Source: Rhodococcus oxybenzonivorans (GTDB lineage: Bacteria; Actinomycetota; Actinomycetes; Mycobacteriales; Mycobacteriaceae). From it: a DNA stretch of 64,000 nucleotides. Below the pieces are notes generated by a model. That model ran no database searches. It worked only from the letters and a program-made list of their open reading frames with translations, and was not told the origin of the DNA. Each line of letters starts with the position of its first letter. Positions within the stretch are counted from its first letter, which is position 1. This document shows, in pieces, positions 45,123 through 53,576 of this stretch. The stretch lies in contig NZ_CP021354.1 in NCBI RefSeq assembly GCF_003130705.1, forward strand, positions 5,890,001 through 5,954,000, read 5' to 3'. The translations under genes were made by a program, and so were the position numbers.

Positions 45123-46222
45123 GCAAGCCTCTCAGCGGCCTCGAGTTCGCGGACAAGGGGCAGCACCTTGGCGCCGAAGTATTCGATCTCCTCCTGGAAG
45201 TGGAGGAAGCCGCCCAGAATGAGATCGACCCCGCGGCGCCGGTATTCGACGATCCGCTCGGCGACTTGTTCGGGTGTGCCGATCAGCTGGGTGCGGAACC
45301 CGTCGTTGTACTGCACCAGATCTTCGAAGGTCGAATCCGCCCACATACCCGATTTGTCGGCGGTGGACGCACCCGCTTGCTGGACGGCCGACTTGAACCC
45401 TTCGACGGCCGGCTTGTTGGCCTTGTCGATGATTTCCCGGAGGGTGTCGCGGGCTTCCTTTTCGGTGTCGCGGGCAATGATGAATCCATTGAGACCGAAC
45501 TTCACCTCGCGGTTCGCCTCACGCGCATGCCGGCGAAGGTCCACGATCTGCTCGGTGACACCGTCGTAATCCTTGCCATTGGAGAAGTACCAATCCGCGT
45601 AGCGTCCTCCGTTCACCCGGGCCGCGGAAGAGTTTCCGCCTTGGAACAGTTCCGGGTTGGGCCGTTCCGGCGTGTTCAACGGTTTCGGCTTCAGCGTGAA
45701 GTCGTGGATGCGGTAGAAGTCCCCCCGGAAATCGACCTCGTCTTCGGTCCAGATCTTGCGCAGCACTTGCAGGAACTCGGCGCTGCGCCGGTAGCGCTCG
45801 TCGTGTTCGAGCCAGGGCTCTCCGAGGTGGGTGAACTCGTCTTTGAACCAGCCGCTCACCACGTTCACCGCGAACCTGCCGTTCGAGAGGTGATCTGCTG
45901 TGGCCCCCAACTTCGCCAGGACGGCGGGCTGCCACAATCCGGGGTGCACCGCCGCGATCACCTTCAGCCGCTCGGTGGCCAGCAACAGCGCGAGGCTGAA
46001 ACTGGTCGACTCGTGCTGGAACTCCGCGCCGTAGCTCGCCTCGTAGCGCACCTGGCTGAGTGCGTACTCGAAACCGTTGTTCTCCGCCGTCTGGGCGAGC
46101 GTCTTGTTGTATTCGTAGTCCCAGCTCGTGCGCTGTTCGATGTCGGACGTGACCAGTCCGCCACTGACGTTGGGCACCCAGTAGGCGAACTTGATCTGAT
46201 CGGCGATGTGTTCCGTTGACAT
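45107..46222 (-). CDS. sfnG: FMNH2-dependent dimethylsulfone monooxygenase
   Basis: This 371-residue luciferase-like monooxygenase matches the remembered SfnG sequence over its length: 'KFAYWVPNVSGGLV', 'YGAEFQHES', 'GRFAVNVVSGWFKDEFTHLGEPW' (in part), 'STFEDLVQYNDGF' and 'GGFLHFQEEIEYFG'. SfnG oxidises dimethylsulfone to methanesulfinate and formaldehyde with reduced FMN. It diverges from three DszC/SfnC-like genes over about 85 bases. Its last codons lie within palindrome copy A, which suggests that the repeat inserted at the gene end. ATG 46222 is the start. Confidence 0.9.
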   Translation of the reverse strand: MSTEHIADQIKFAYWVPNVSGGLVTSDIEQRTSWDYEYNKTLAQTAENNGFEYALSQVRYEASYGAEFQHESTSFSLALLLATERLKVIAAVHPGLWQPAVLAKLGATADHLSNGRFAVNVVSGWFKDEFTHLGEPWLEHDERYRRSAEFLQVLRKIWTEDEVDFRGDFYRIHDFTLKPKPLNTPERPNPELFQGGNSSAARVNGGRYADWYFSNGKDYDGVTEQIVDLRRHAREANREVKFGLNGFIIARDTEKEARDTLREIIDKANKPAVEGFKSAVQQAGASTADKSGMWADSTFEDLVQYNDGFRTQLIGTPEQVAERIVEYRRRGVDLILGGFLHFQEEIEYFGAKVLPLVRELEAAERLAPVSG

Positions 46223-46241
46223 ACCCAGGATCGAACCTGTT

Positions 46242-46251
46242 CACCGCGGTG
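46242..46251. promoter_or_regulatory. Palindrome in the sfnG / DszC-like divergent region
   Basis: CACCGCGGTG is a perfect 10-bp palindrome 20 bases upstream of the sfnG start, overlapping a second inverted repeat GGTGG-TGC-CCACC (46249-46261). A shared operator for the divergent sulfur genes is plausible but unproven. Confidence 0.3.
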
Positions 46252-46307
46252 GTGCCCACCCTTCCGATCATGACGCGTGCAACCCTTCCCCCTTCCTGCG
46301 GAGGCGT

Positions 46308-47588
46308 GTGAGCTTCGCTGACATGACAGCCGTACAGGAGCGAAGAGCTGCTTCCCCGATCCCAAGCGAGACGGACTACAACACGCTCGCCAAAACATTC
46401 CGACCCATCTTCTCCGACATCGCCGAGGGGGTGGTGCAGCGCGAGCGCGACCATGTCCTTCCCTACGAACAAATCGACGCCCTGAAGAAGGCTGGTTTCG
46501 GCGCAATCCGGGTGCCCACGTCGCACGGCGGTTTCGGCGCGAGCATTCCGCAGCTGTTCCGGCTTCTCGTCGAACTCGCCGCTGCGGATTCCAATGTCAC
46601 GCAGGCTCTGCGTGGCCATTTCGCATTCGTCGAGGACCGTCTGGTGGCGGCGGAAGGCGTGGACCGCGACCTGTGGCTGCAGCGTTTCGTCGAGGGCCAA
46701 CTCGTCGGAAACGCGTGGACGGAGATCGGGGACGTCGCCCTCGGGGAAGCCAACACCAAGGTATCGCCCTCACCCGACGGTGATCACTTCCTCGCGAACG
46801 GCGCCAAGTACTACAGCACGGGGTCCATCTTCGCCGACTGGATCGACCTGTATTCGCAGCGCACCGACACCGGTGCTTTCGTCATCGCCGCCGTCGACGC
46901 ACGCCAACCGGGCGTGACCCACAGCGACGACTGGAACGGTTTCGGGCAACAGACCACCGGTTCGGGCACGTCGACCTACGAGAACGCAGTGGTCCGGCCG
47001 GAGAACATCTTCGACTTCTCCACGCGCTTCAAGTATCAGACCGCCTTCTACCAGTTGTTCCACCTGGCGACTCTGGCCGGGATTGCCCGAGCTGCGACGG
47101 ACGCCACTGCCGCACGCGTCGCCGCCCGCACCCGCACGTTCAGTCATGGCAACGCACCCACCTACGCTCAGGACGCCCAGATCCAGCAGGTGGTGGGTGA
47201 GGTGTCCGCTGCCGCGCACGCAGCCGAGGCCATCGCGATTCATGCCGCGGAGCCGGCCCAATGGGCGTACGAGGCCGCGTTCGGCAGCGACCCCGATGAG
47301 GAGAAGGCAGCCAACATCGCCGCCGAAATCGCGTCCGCGCGAGGACAGATCGCCTCGACGTCCCTCGTCGTCCCGGCCACGGCGAAGATTTTCGACGCAC
47401 TCGGCGCCTCGGGTGTAGACCGCTGCTGGGGCCTCGACAGGTTCTGGAGAAATGCGCGCACCGTGGCGAGCCACAACCCGGTGGTGTTCAAGGCGAAGGT
47501 CGTCGGCGACTACGAAATCAACGGAACCGAACCCACCTACGTCTGGGCCATCGGAACCGCACGGAACGACACAGAAGATCAGTCATGA
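46308..47588 (+). CDS. SfnC/DszC-like flavin-dependent monooxygenase, first of three
   Basis: This protein of about 426 residues has the acyl-CoA dehydrogenase fold used by DszC and SfnB/SfnC-type oxidoreductases: N-terminal helices, 'GFGAIRVPTSHGGFGAS', a central beta domain with 'GAKYYSTGSIFADWIDLY' and a C-terminal 'DRCWGLDRFWRNARTVASHN' (in part). Enzymes of this type use reduced flavin from a separate reductase to oxidise sulfur or related substrates. GTG 46308 (GGAGG only 3 bases away) or ATG 46323 may be the start. The stop overlaps the next gene (ATGA). It probably assists SfnG in sulfone or sulfide scavenging. Confidence 0.8.
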   Translation: MSFADMTAVQERRAASPIPSETDYNTLAKTFRPIFSDIAEGVVQRERDHVLPYEQIDALKKAGFGAIRVPTSHGGFGASIPQLFRLLVELAAADSNVTQALRGHFAFVEDRLVAAEGVDRDLWLQRFVEGQLVGNAWTEIGDVALGEANTKVSPSPDGDHFLANGAKYYSTGSIFADWIDLYSQRTDTGAFVIAAVDARQPGVTHSDDWNGFGQQTTGSGTSTYENAVVRPENIFDFSTRFKYQTAFYQLFHLATLAGIARAATDATAARVAARTRTFSHGNAPTYAQDAQIQQVVGEVSAAAHAAEAIAIHAAEPAQWAYEAAFGSDPDEEKAANIAAEIASARGQIASTSLVVPATAKIFDALGASGVDRCWGLDRFWRNARTVASHNPVVFKAKVVGDYEINGTEPTYVWAIGTARNDTEDQS

Positions 47589-48808
47589 CAGTAACCACGG
47601 CAGAGACAGTCTGGACAGAGACCCCGACCACGAGCGCAGAGTGGATTGCCCGCGCACAGAAGGTGAGCGATATCCTCGCCCGCGACGCCGTCGAACGCGA
47701 CCGCGTCGGAGCCGCCCCCTACGCGGAGGTCCAGCTCCTCAAGGACAGCGGACTGGTCACACTCCTGGGCCCCACCGAGTTCGGTGGCGGCGGACAGCGC
47801 TGGGAGACGGCGTATCAGGTGGTCCGGGTGATCGCTCGCGGCGACGGTTCGATCGGGCAGCTCCTCGGATACCACTACCTGTGGGCGTGGGCGGTGCGTC
47901 TCGTCGGCACCGAACCTCAGATCGGCGCGGTGGAGGAGCTGTACACCAGCAACAACTTCCTCTTCGGCGGTGCGGTCAACCCGCGGGACACCGACCTCAC
48001 CATCGTCGACCGTGGCGAGACCCTGGTGTACAACGGCGTGAAATCGTTCTCCACCGGAGGACGTGCCACCGACCTCACCGTGCTCGAGGGCATCATCGAG
48101 GGCACCGCCACCCATGTGTTCGCCATCGTTCCGACCGCTCAGGACGGCATCGTCTTCCGCGGTGACTGGGACAACCTGGGTCAGCGTCTCACCGATTCCG
48201 GCACGGTGGAGATCAAGGACGTCGAGGTGGACTGGGCCGGCGCAGCGGGTTTCGTGGACAAGGAGTTCCAGCCGCTCGTCTACAACACGCTGAATTTTCC
48301 GGCACTCGAGATCGTGTTCGCCAACTTCTACGTCGGAATCGCCCGCGGCGCCCTCGACACCGCCGCCGAGTACACCCGAACGCGCACCCGCCCATGGCCG
48401 TACGGGGGCGACAACAAGGAACTCGCCACCGACGAGTGGTACCTGCGTGAAGGCTACGGCGACCTGCAGGCGAAGCTGTGGGCGACGGAGGCCTTCGTCG
48501 ATCAGGTCAATCGCGAGTCCGACGCGGTTCTGCACGACGCACGGGAAAACCTCACCGAGCAGGCTCGCGGCGATCTCGCCGTGCGGATTGCCGCAGCGAA
48601 ACTACGGGCTGCCGACGTTGCACTCGAAATCGGAACCAGAGTCTTCGAGTTGACGGGTGCGCGCGCCACCTCCAACAGCGTCGGGCTGGACATCTTCTGG
48701 CGTAACGTCCGCACGCATACCTTGCACGATCCCGTTGCGTACAAGCGCCGCGAGGTAGGCGGCTACGTCCTGACCGGCGAGATTCCCGAACCAACTTGGT
48801 ACACATAG
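47585..48808 (+). CDS. DszC-like flavin-dependent monooxygenase, second of three
   Basis: This 407-residue protein follows the layout of dibenzothiophene monooxygenase DszC more closely than its neighbours. It has 'GLVTLLGPTEFGGGG', 'DGSIGQLLGYHYLW', 'YNGVKSFSTGGRATDL', 'IVFANFYVGIARGALDTAAEYTR' (in part) and 'DIFWRNVRTHTLHDPVAYK'. DszC oxidises organic sulfides to sulfones with reduced FMN. No dszA, dszB or flavin reductase gene lies here, so dibenzothiophene desulfurisation is not implied; a smaller sulfide is likely. ATG 47585 overlaps the previous stop. Confidence 0.82.
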   Translation: MTVTTAETVWTETPTTSAEWIARAQKVSDILARDAVERDRVGAAPYAEVQLLKDSGLVTLLGPTEFGGGGQRWETAYQVVRVIARGDGSIGQLLGYHYLWAWAVRLVGTEPQIGAVEELYTSNNFLFGGAVNPRDTDLTIVDRGETLVYNGVKSFSTGGRATDLTVLEGIIEGTATHVFAIVPTAQDGIVFRGDWDNLGQRLTDSGTVEIKDVEVDWAGAAGFVDKEFQPLVYNTLNFPALEIVFANFYVGIARGALDTAAEYTRTRTRPWPYGGDNKELATDEWYLREGYGDLQAKLWATEAFVDQVNRESDAVLHDARENLTEQARGDLAVRIAAAKLRAADVALEIGTRVFELTGARATSNSVGLDIFWRNVRTHTLHDPVAYKRREVGGYVLTGEIPEPTWYT

Positions 48809-48837
48809 GATCTCGCACAGCTACGTTTCACTGATCA

Positions 48838-48873
48838 CCGAGTCCGGCTGCCACACCCGGTAGCCGGACTCGG
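48838..48873 (+). terminator. Hairpin between the second and third DszC-like genes
   Basis: A perfect 12-bp inverted repeat CCGAGTCCGGCT / AGCCGGACTCGG with a 12-base loop fills the 89-base gap and ends 24 bases before the next start. It may end the upstream transcript or attenuate read-through into the third gene. Confidence 0.55.
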
Positions 48874-48897
48874 CACGTCACGACCACTCGGAGGACC

Positions 48898-50109
48898 ATG
48901 ACCGCCGTCCAGAACGCTCACCGAATCACCGACGAGGCGCAGGCCCTGGCCGCCGCCGCCGATCTCGCCGCACAATTCGCCGTCGACGCCTCGGCCCGTG
49001 ACGCGGAACGGACACTGCCGCACGACCAGATTCGGGCACTGGCACAGTCCGGCCTTCTCGCGCTGAGTGTTCCGCGCGAGCACGGCGGAATCGACGCGCG
49101 AATGGAGACGCTCACGGAGGTGTTTCGCCTTCTGGCAGAATCCGATCCGAGTATCGCGCAGATCCCGCACAGCCACTACACGTTCCTCGAGGTCTTGCGG
49201 CTTCAAGGGACTTCGGATCAACGCAAGTTCTTCTACAGCGAAGTTCTCGCCGGTGCGCAATTCGCCAACGCGCAAAGCGAGCGCGGGACGACGACCATCG
49301 ACGTCGACGCCACCACTCTGGTTGAGCAGGGCCCCGACTTCGTCGTCGACGGAACGAAGTTCTACAGCACCGGCGCGCTCTTCGCCGACTGGATCGCCGT
49401 ACGGGCCACACTTACCGGGGCCACCACAACAACCGGAAGACCGGCCAAAGCTGTTGCCTACGTCCCGAGGACCGCACCGGGACTCTCGATTGTCGACGAC
49501 TGGGACGGCATGGGCCAGAGAACCACCGCGAGCGGCACCGTCACCCTCGACTCCGTGCGGGTGCCCGCGGCCCACGTCGTTCCGTTCTCCCCGATCTTCG
49601 AGGCACCCACCACGTACGGTGCGCAGGCGCAGATCCTGCACGCAGCCATCGACGCCGGCATCGCGTCCGCCGCGCTCAACGAAGCGGTACGGTCGGCACG
49701 TCGGGCGCGGCCGTACTTCGAAGCCGGTGTCGGCGACGCCGTCGACGACCCCCTGCTCATCCAATTGGCCGGTGAAGCATCGCTCGGGGTGCGGGCGGCC
49801 ACCGCTCTGCTGCGAGAGGCGGCCCAGAGCATCGACGCCGCACGCAGAGACCTGACCGAGTCGACGGCCGTCGTCGCCTCGATCGACGCGGCCGCTGCCA
49901 AGGTGGCGTCGGCACGGGCGTCACTCGAGGCGTCGTCCGTGCTGTTCGAGCTCGGGGGCACGCGCAGTGCGTCGGAGTCGGGCAACCTCTCCCGCTTCTG
50001 GCGCGACGCGCGTACCCACACCCTGCACGACCCGACACGCTGGAAGATCCAGCACATCGGCCGGTGGACGCTGTCGAGGACCATTCCGCCCCGGCACGGG
50101 CTGCTGTAG
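48898..50109 (+). CDS. SfnC-like flavin-dependent monooxygenase, third of three
   Basis: This 403-residue member of the same acyl-CoA-dehydrogenase-like group shows 'GLLALSVPREHGGIDA', 'GTKFYSTGALFADWIA', 'DDWDGMGQRTTASGTV' and a C-terminal 'GNLSRFWRDARTHTLHDPT'. It is closer in its N-terminal motifs to the first gene than to the second. A start at ATG 48898 has GGAGG 4 bases upstream. A hairpin separates it from the second gene, so it may have its own promoter. Likely a sulfur-acquisition oxidoreductase; substrate unknown. Confidence 0.78.
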   Translation: MTAVQNAHRITDEAQALAAAADLAAQFAVDASARDAERTLPHDQIRALAQSGLLALSVPREHGGIDARMETLTEVFRLLAESDPSIAQIPHSHYTFLEVLRLQGTSDQRKFFYSEVLAGAQFANAQSERGTTTIDVDATTLVEQGPDFVVDGTKFYSTGALFADWIAVRATLTGATTTTGRPAKAVAYVPRTAPGLSIVDDWDGMGQRTTASGTVTLDSVRVPAAHVVPFSPIFEAPTTYGAQAQILHAAIDAGIASAALNEAVRSARRARPYFEAGVGDAVDDPLLIQLAGEASLGVRAATALLREAAQSIDAARRDLTESTAVVASIDAAAAKVASARASLEASSVLFELGGTRSASESGNLSRFWRDARTHTLHDPTRWKIQHIGRWTLSRTIPPRHGLL

Positions 50110-50118
50110 GCCCTCCGG

Positions 50119-50166
50119 GCTCGTGAGTGGTTAAGGAGTCCCAGGGCTCGTCAACCACTCACGGGC
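50119..50166. repeat. Long palindromic element, copy B
   Basis: Arms centred on CGTGAGTGGTT and AACCACTCACG form an imperfect hairpin between two converging genes. The core matches copy A at 45075-45122, including the CTCACGGGCGC end. Its position suggests a two-way terminator. Several arm mismatches mean copy B is more diverged than copy A. Confidence 0.75.
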
Positions 50167-50167
50167 G

Positions 50168-51643
50168 CTAGCCGCCCAACTTCGCCCTCATGAGGAACAC
50201 GTTGTAGTCGGACCACGTCGACAGGGTGAAGTACAAATCCTCACCACTCGACCACGGGTGGATGAAACCGCCGTACAGCTCCGGATACTCCATGGCGCTG
50301 ACCATCGGGGCACCGTCCGACCATTCACCCTGCGGCGAATCGGACTCCCGGAGAACGATGGCCGCCTTGGAGGTGTCGAGGTAGGACATCTGCCACTTGC
50401 CGGTGGCCTCCTCGTACCGCACGGACAGTTCGCCGGCCGGCGCGTTCACGATGGGGGTGGCCTCGTTGAAACCACCGACCGGGGTCCAGTTTCCGTGCTG
50501 CCAGTACTGGTACGCCGACTTGTTGAGCACCTGATCGGCGGGAACCCGCGCGAGGCCGATCGAACCCAGCCGGGTATTGGGAGTACCGAACATGTAGACG
50601 AAGTCCCCGACCGGAACCATCGAGGCCACCTGGAATTTGGTGACGCCGAAAATGTTGTCCCACTTGGCGTAGGGGTCCTTGGTCCACGTCGACCCGCCGT
50701 CGTCCGAGTAGGCGATGCCGCCATAGTTCGTCCACCACGTTGCGGGAATGCTGTTCCACGTCCGAATCGACATGTAACTCATGTACTGCCTGTTGCCGAC
50801 CGCGAATCCCGACGTCGGAATGGTGGTGATCTCGACGTTGTCGAGTTTCCGGCTGTCCAGCAGTTCCGCCGCGTGACAACGGCTGTCCTGCACCATGCTG
50901 TCGAGGCTCATCCCGTCCGCGAGGTTGCGGTCGGAACTGAAGCCGAGGACATTGCTGCGCCAGTCGCCGCCCTGGCCACCGGGCGGCATGAAGCCCTTGC
51001 CGACGGTGTCACCGAAGGCGACCGCGACCTGGTCGGGCGCACTCTCCCACATGATGCCCAGGTCGGTGCCGTTGACTTGGTAGCGCTTGTCGGTCCGGCT
51101 GACGGAGCCGGCCCCGGTCACCTTGGCCACCCGGGTCACGTCACCGATCTTCGGGGCTGCCGGAGCAGGACTCCGGGGCGCTTCCTCGGTCGCGGGATGC
51201 ACCAGCGGCGGCGGAGGCGGCAAGGCCACGTCTGCGCCGGGGACGGGAATGCCGAGGTGGAAGGGCGTGAATTTCACGCTGACATCCGGAATGTTCAACA
51301 CGCTCGACAAGTTTCCCGGATCGAGCTCGGTGTCGTCGGTGAGGTCGGGGCAGGGATCCATACACGGGTCCGCGGGCAGCGGTGGCGCAGCAATACGCGT
51401 AGGTTCCGTGGTGGGCGCCGGGTACGGAACGGTGGTGATCTTCGGGTACGGGATCGGAATTTCGAGCTTTTCCGGTATGAGCGAAGCGGTTTCGTTGGTG
51501 CTGTCGCTGGCGCACGAACCACTACCCGGCACCCCGTTGGACACCGTTTCGGGTTCGGCGCCGGCCGAGCTCTGATTCGAGTAGACGATCACGCCCGAAC
51601 CGATAGCCACCGCCGCGAACGACGCGACCCATCTCTTCGACAT
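50168..51643 (-). CDS. Secreted DUF4185-type protein
   Basis: This 491-residue protein has an N-terminal signal peptide (basic 'MSKRW', hydrophobic core, 'SSAGA' cleavage-like site near residue 29), a Pro-rich region (about 60-165) and a C-terminal domain (about 170-490) resembling DUF4185, a predicted five-bladed propeller ('VAVAFGDTVGKGF', 'YSDDGGSTWTKDPYAKWDN' in part, 'VYMFGTPNTRLG'). Such proteins are exported by mycolic-acid bacteria and may bind or cleave cell-wall sugars. The start is ATG 51643. Function is not established. Confidence 0.75.
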   Translation of the reverse strand: MSKRWVASFAAVAIGSGVIVYSNQSSAGAEPETVSNGVPGSGSCASDSTNETASLIPEKLEIPIPYPKITTVPYPAPTTEPTRIAAPPLPADPCMDPCPDLTDDTELDPGNLSSVLNIPDVSVKFTPFHLGIPVPGADVALPPPPPLVHPATEEAPRSPAPAAPKIGDVTRVAKVTGAGSVSRTDKRYQVNGTDLGIMWESAPDQVAVAFGDTVGKGFMPPGGQGGDWRSNVLGFSSDRNLADGMSLDSMVQDSRCHAAELLDSRKLDNVEITTIPTSGFAVGNRQYMSYMSIRTWNSIPATWWTNYGGIAYSDDGGSTWTKDPYAKWDNIFGVTKFQVASMVPVGDFVYMFGTPNTRLGSIGLARVPADQVLNKSAYQYWQHGNWTPVGGFNEATPIVNAPAGELSVRYEEATGKWQMSYLDTSKAAIVLRESDSPQGEWSDGAPMVSAMEYPELYGGFIHPWSSGEDLYFTLSTWSDYNVFLMRAKLGG

Positions 51644-51808
51644 CCCCGAACCCCTCCGCTGTCCACTCTTTCCGCGCGCAGGTCCGTCTCGGCCACACCT
51701 GGCGAGGGCAACTTAGCATCGCCGGGTTACGTCCACCGATTCCCACACGCCATACCCGGGGGTAACATTCCGCGGCGTCGGCTGTCGCTACAGGACGTCG
51801 TTACCCGT

Positions 51809-51916
51809 TCACTGGTGACCTGACGTCTCCGGTTGGGTCAGCCCTTCCTGGGCGGTCCGGTCGACGATCCCGGCGGCCACCGCGTCCGTGCCGCTGTATC
51901 GGCGGCCCGTGGTCAT
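51809..51916 (-). pseudogene. Enoyl-CoA hydratase (crotonase) fragment
   Basis: About 36 codons on the reverse strand read 'TTGRRYSGTDAVAAGIVDRT', the segment found in crotonase-family proteins just after the active site, then diverge and stop. No start or N-terminal domain is present. It is a relic joined to a TetR fragment. Confidence 0.55.
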
Positions 51917-51936
51917 GCCCGCATTCGCGGTGGGGA

Positions 51937-52050
51937 CACCTGCTGGGTGCGCTGTACCGCCCGTAGCCACACGCGTACCAGCAACTCGTCGACGGACGCG
52001 AAGCGGTGATAGATCGAACCGGTGCCCGACGGAAGCGACGCCGCCGGTGA
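51937..52050 (-). pseudogene. TetR helix-turn-helix fragment
   Basis: The reverse strand reads 'SLPSGTGSIYHRFASVDELL' and 'VRVWLRAVQRTQQV', the recognition helix and following helix of a TetR regulator. It has no beginning; its upstream side runs into a TetR C-terminal piece of opposite orientation. This suggests an inversion through an old tetR gene. Confidence 0.6.
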
Positions 52051-52470
52051 TCCGGTCGAGATGGCCGTGCAGCTCGCGCTCGCGTTCTACGACCATTGCG
52101 TCGAGACGCCGCAGGACACGCTCCTACTCGATCGCCTGCGCCGGGAGGACGTGCTGCACCTCGATCTCGACCCGGCGCTGCGAGCGGAGGTCCAGGCCAC
52201 CGACAGAGACACGCCGCACGCATGGCGGCCCTGACCCGAAACGTTTTCGGGCGTGCGGGCCGCAGAGAATCGGACCTCGTCGTGCTCGCCGTCATCGACC
52301 TTCCGCACAGCTTCGTGCAGCGTTATCTGCAGTCGGGGCAGAAGCCGCCGCGCAGTCGTCGCGAGAAGCTACCCGACGCTGTACGCGCGGTGCTGACGGA
52401 CCCGAATGTCCCCGCGGAAGGTCCCGGCGAGTCTCAGCCGCCCGTCCCGAACAGCGTCCCCAGCACATAG
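52046..52470 (+). pseudogene. TetR C-terminal fragment with a frameshift
   Basis: The forward strand reads 'GDPVEMAVQLALAFYDH' and 'ETPQDTLLLDRLRREDVLHL', then must change frame near 52215 to continue as 'MAALTRNVFGRAGRR', 'DLVVLAVIDLPHSFVQRYL' and 'REKLPDAVRAVLTDP'. This is the ligand-binding half of a TetR protein without its DNA-binding part, which lies inverted next to it. It overlaps the end of the VIT1-like gene by 37 bases. Confidence 0.6.
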
Positions 52471-53513
52471 GTCGCGGCTGCGGCGCCGTAACCGATTGCC
52501 AGCTGGCGTAGAGCCCGCTTGACGGGTGGGCCACCCGAAAGCAGCCCGACCACTACACCAGTTCCGAGCAGCGCCACGCCGACGAGCGCAGCAGCGACGA
52601 GGAGCGCTGCGGTGCCCTCCAGCCCGAACAGGTACGGCAGTACGGGGATGATGGCGCCTGAGGCGAAGAAACTGAAACTCGCCGCGGCAGCACCGATGCC
52701 GGTGCCGACGGCCTCGTGCTGGTCGACGCTCTCGGTGGCAGGTTCAGGGTGATACGTGGTCTGCAGCACCTCGTTCGCGCGGTTCTCGGCCTCCTCCACC
52801 GACATTCCGCGCGCCCGGTAGACGAGGGCCAGTTCGTTGGCGTCGACGTCGAGGAGAGCCACCGCCTCACGGGCGGCACGCCCCGGCGTGGAGGCCTCGA
52901 GCAGCTCGCGCTGCGATCGGACCGATACGTACTCACCTGCTCCCATCGAGAGTGCGCCGGCGAGCAGACCCGCAAGACCGGTCAGGAGAACAATCGAATT
53001 GGAGACGCCGCTTCCGCTGATGCCGAGCACGAGCGCCAGGTTGCTGACCAGACCGTCGTTGGCACCGAACACGGCGGCACGGAAGGTGCCGGAGAGCCGA
53101 TTCCGTCCCCGCGCAGCCAGTGCGCGTACCACTTCTTCGTGGATGCGTTCGTCGGCGCCCATGGCATCGGTGGCGTCGACGTCCGTCGGATAGGGCGAGC
53201 GCGTCTCCGCGCGCTGTGCGAGGGCGAGCACGAACACCGAGCCGAACCTTTTCGCGAGGACACCCAGGATTCGAGTCCGGAGGTCACCGCGCACGGGCTT
53301 GCCGACGTGCTCCCCGAGGAGCGTCCGCCAGTGCGCTTCGTGACGACCCTCGGCATCGGCGAGTGCAAGGAGGATCGCGCGTTCCTCACCCGTTCGACGC
53401 TTTGCCAGGTCCCGGTAGACCGCCGCCTCCGCGCGCTCGTCGGCGAGATAGCGACGCCATTTCCGGATGTCCTGCGAACTGGGATCCGGTCTGGCACCGG
53501 AATCGGACACCAT
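52434..53513 (-). CDS. Ferritin-like / VIT1 fusion, iron or manganese membrane transporter
   Basis: In this 359-residue protein residues about 15-145 form a ferritin-like helical domain with 'EAAVYRDLAKRR' and 'ADAEGRHEAHW' as possible di-iron ligands. Residues 150-355 are a VIT1/CCC1-type domain with 'FGANDGLVSNLALVLGISGS' and 'GALSMGAGEYVSVRSQRE' and about five membrane helices. The layout matches the membrane-bound ferritin (MbfA-like) group, which export or store Fe2+ and protect against peroxide. It starts at ATG 53513 and converges with the decayed tetR piece. Confidence 0.85.
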   Translation of the reverse strand: MVSDSGARPDPSSQDIRKWRRYLADERAEAAVYRDLAKRRTGEERAILLALADAEGRHEAHWRTLLGEHVGKPVRGDLRTRILGVLAKRFGSVFVLALAQRAETRSPYPTDVDATDAMGADERIHEEVVRALAARGRNRLSGTFRAAVFGANDGLVSNLALVLGISGSGVSNSIVLLTGLAGLLAGALSMGAGEYVSVRSQRELLEASTPGRAAREAVALLDVDANELALVYRARGMSVEEAENRANEVLQTTYHPEPATESVDQHEAVGTGIGAAAASFSFFASGAIIPVLPYLFGLEGTAALLVAAALVGVALLGTGVVVGLLSGGPPVKRALRQLAIGYGAAAATYVLGTLFGTGG

Positions 53514-53576
53514 GCTCAGCCTCCGATCGTCGACTGTGAGAAGAATACCGAGGCGGCATGTGACTCACGCCGGAAG

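Noticed and set aside
47585..48808. Dibenzothiophene desulfurisation (dsz) operon
   Set aside because: DszC-like similarity is real, but dszA and dszB are missing and SfnG indicates small sulfones instead.
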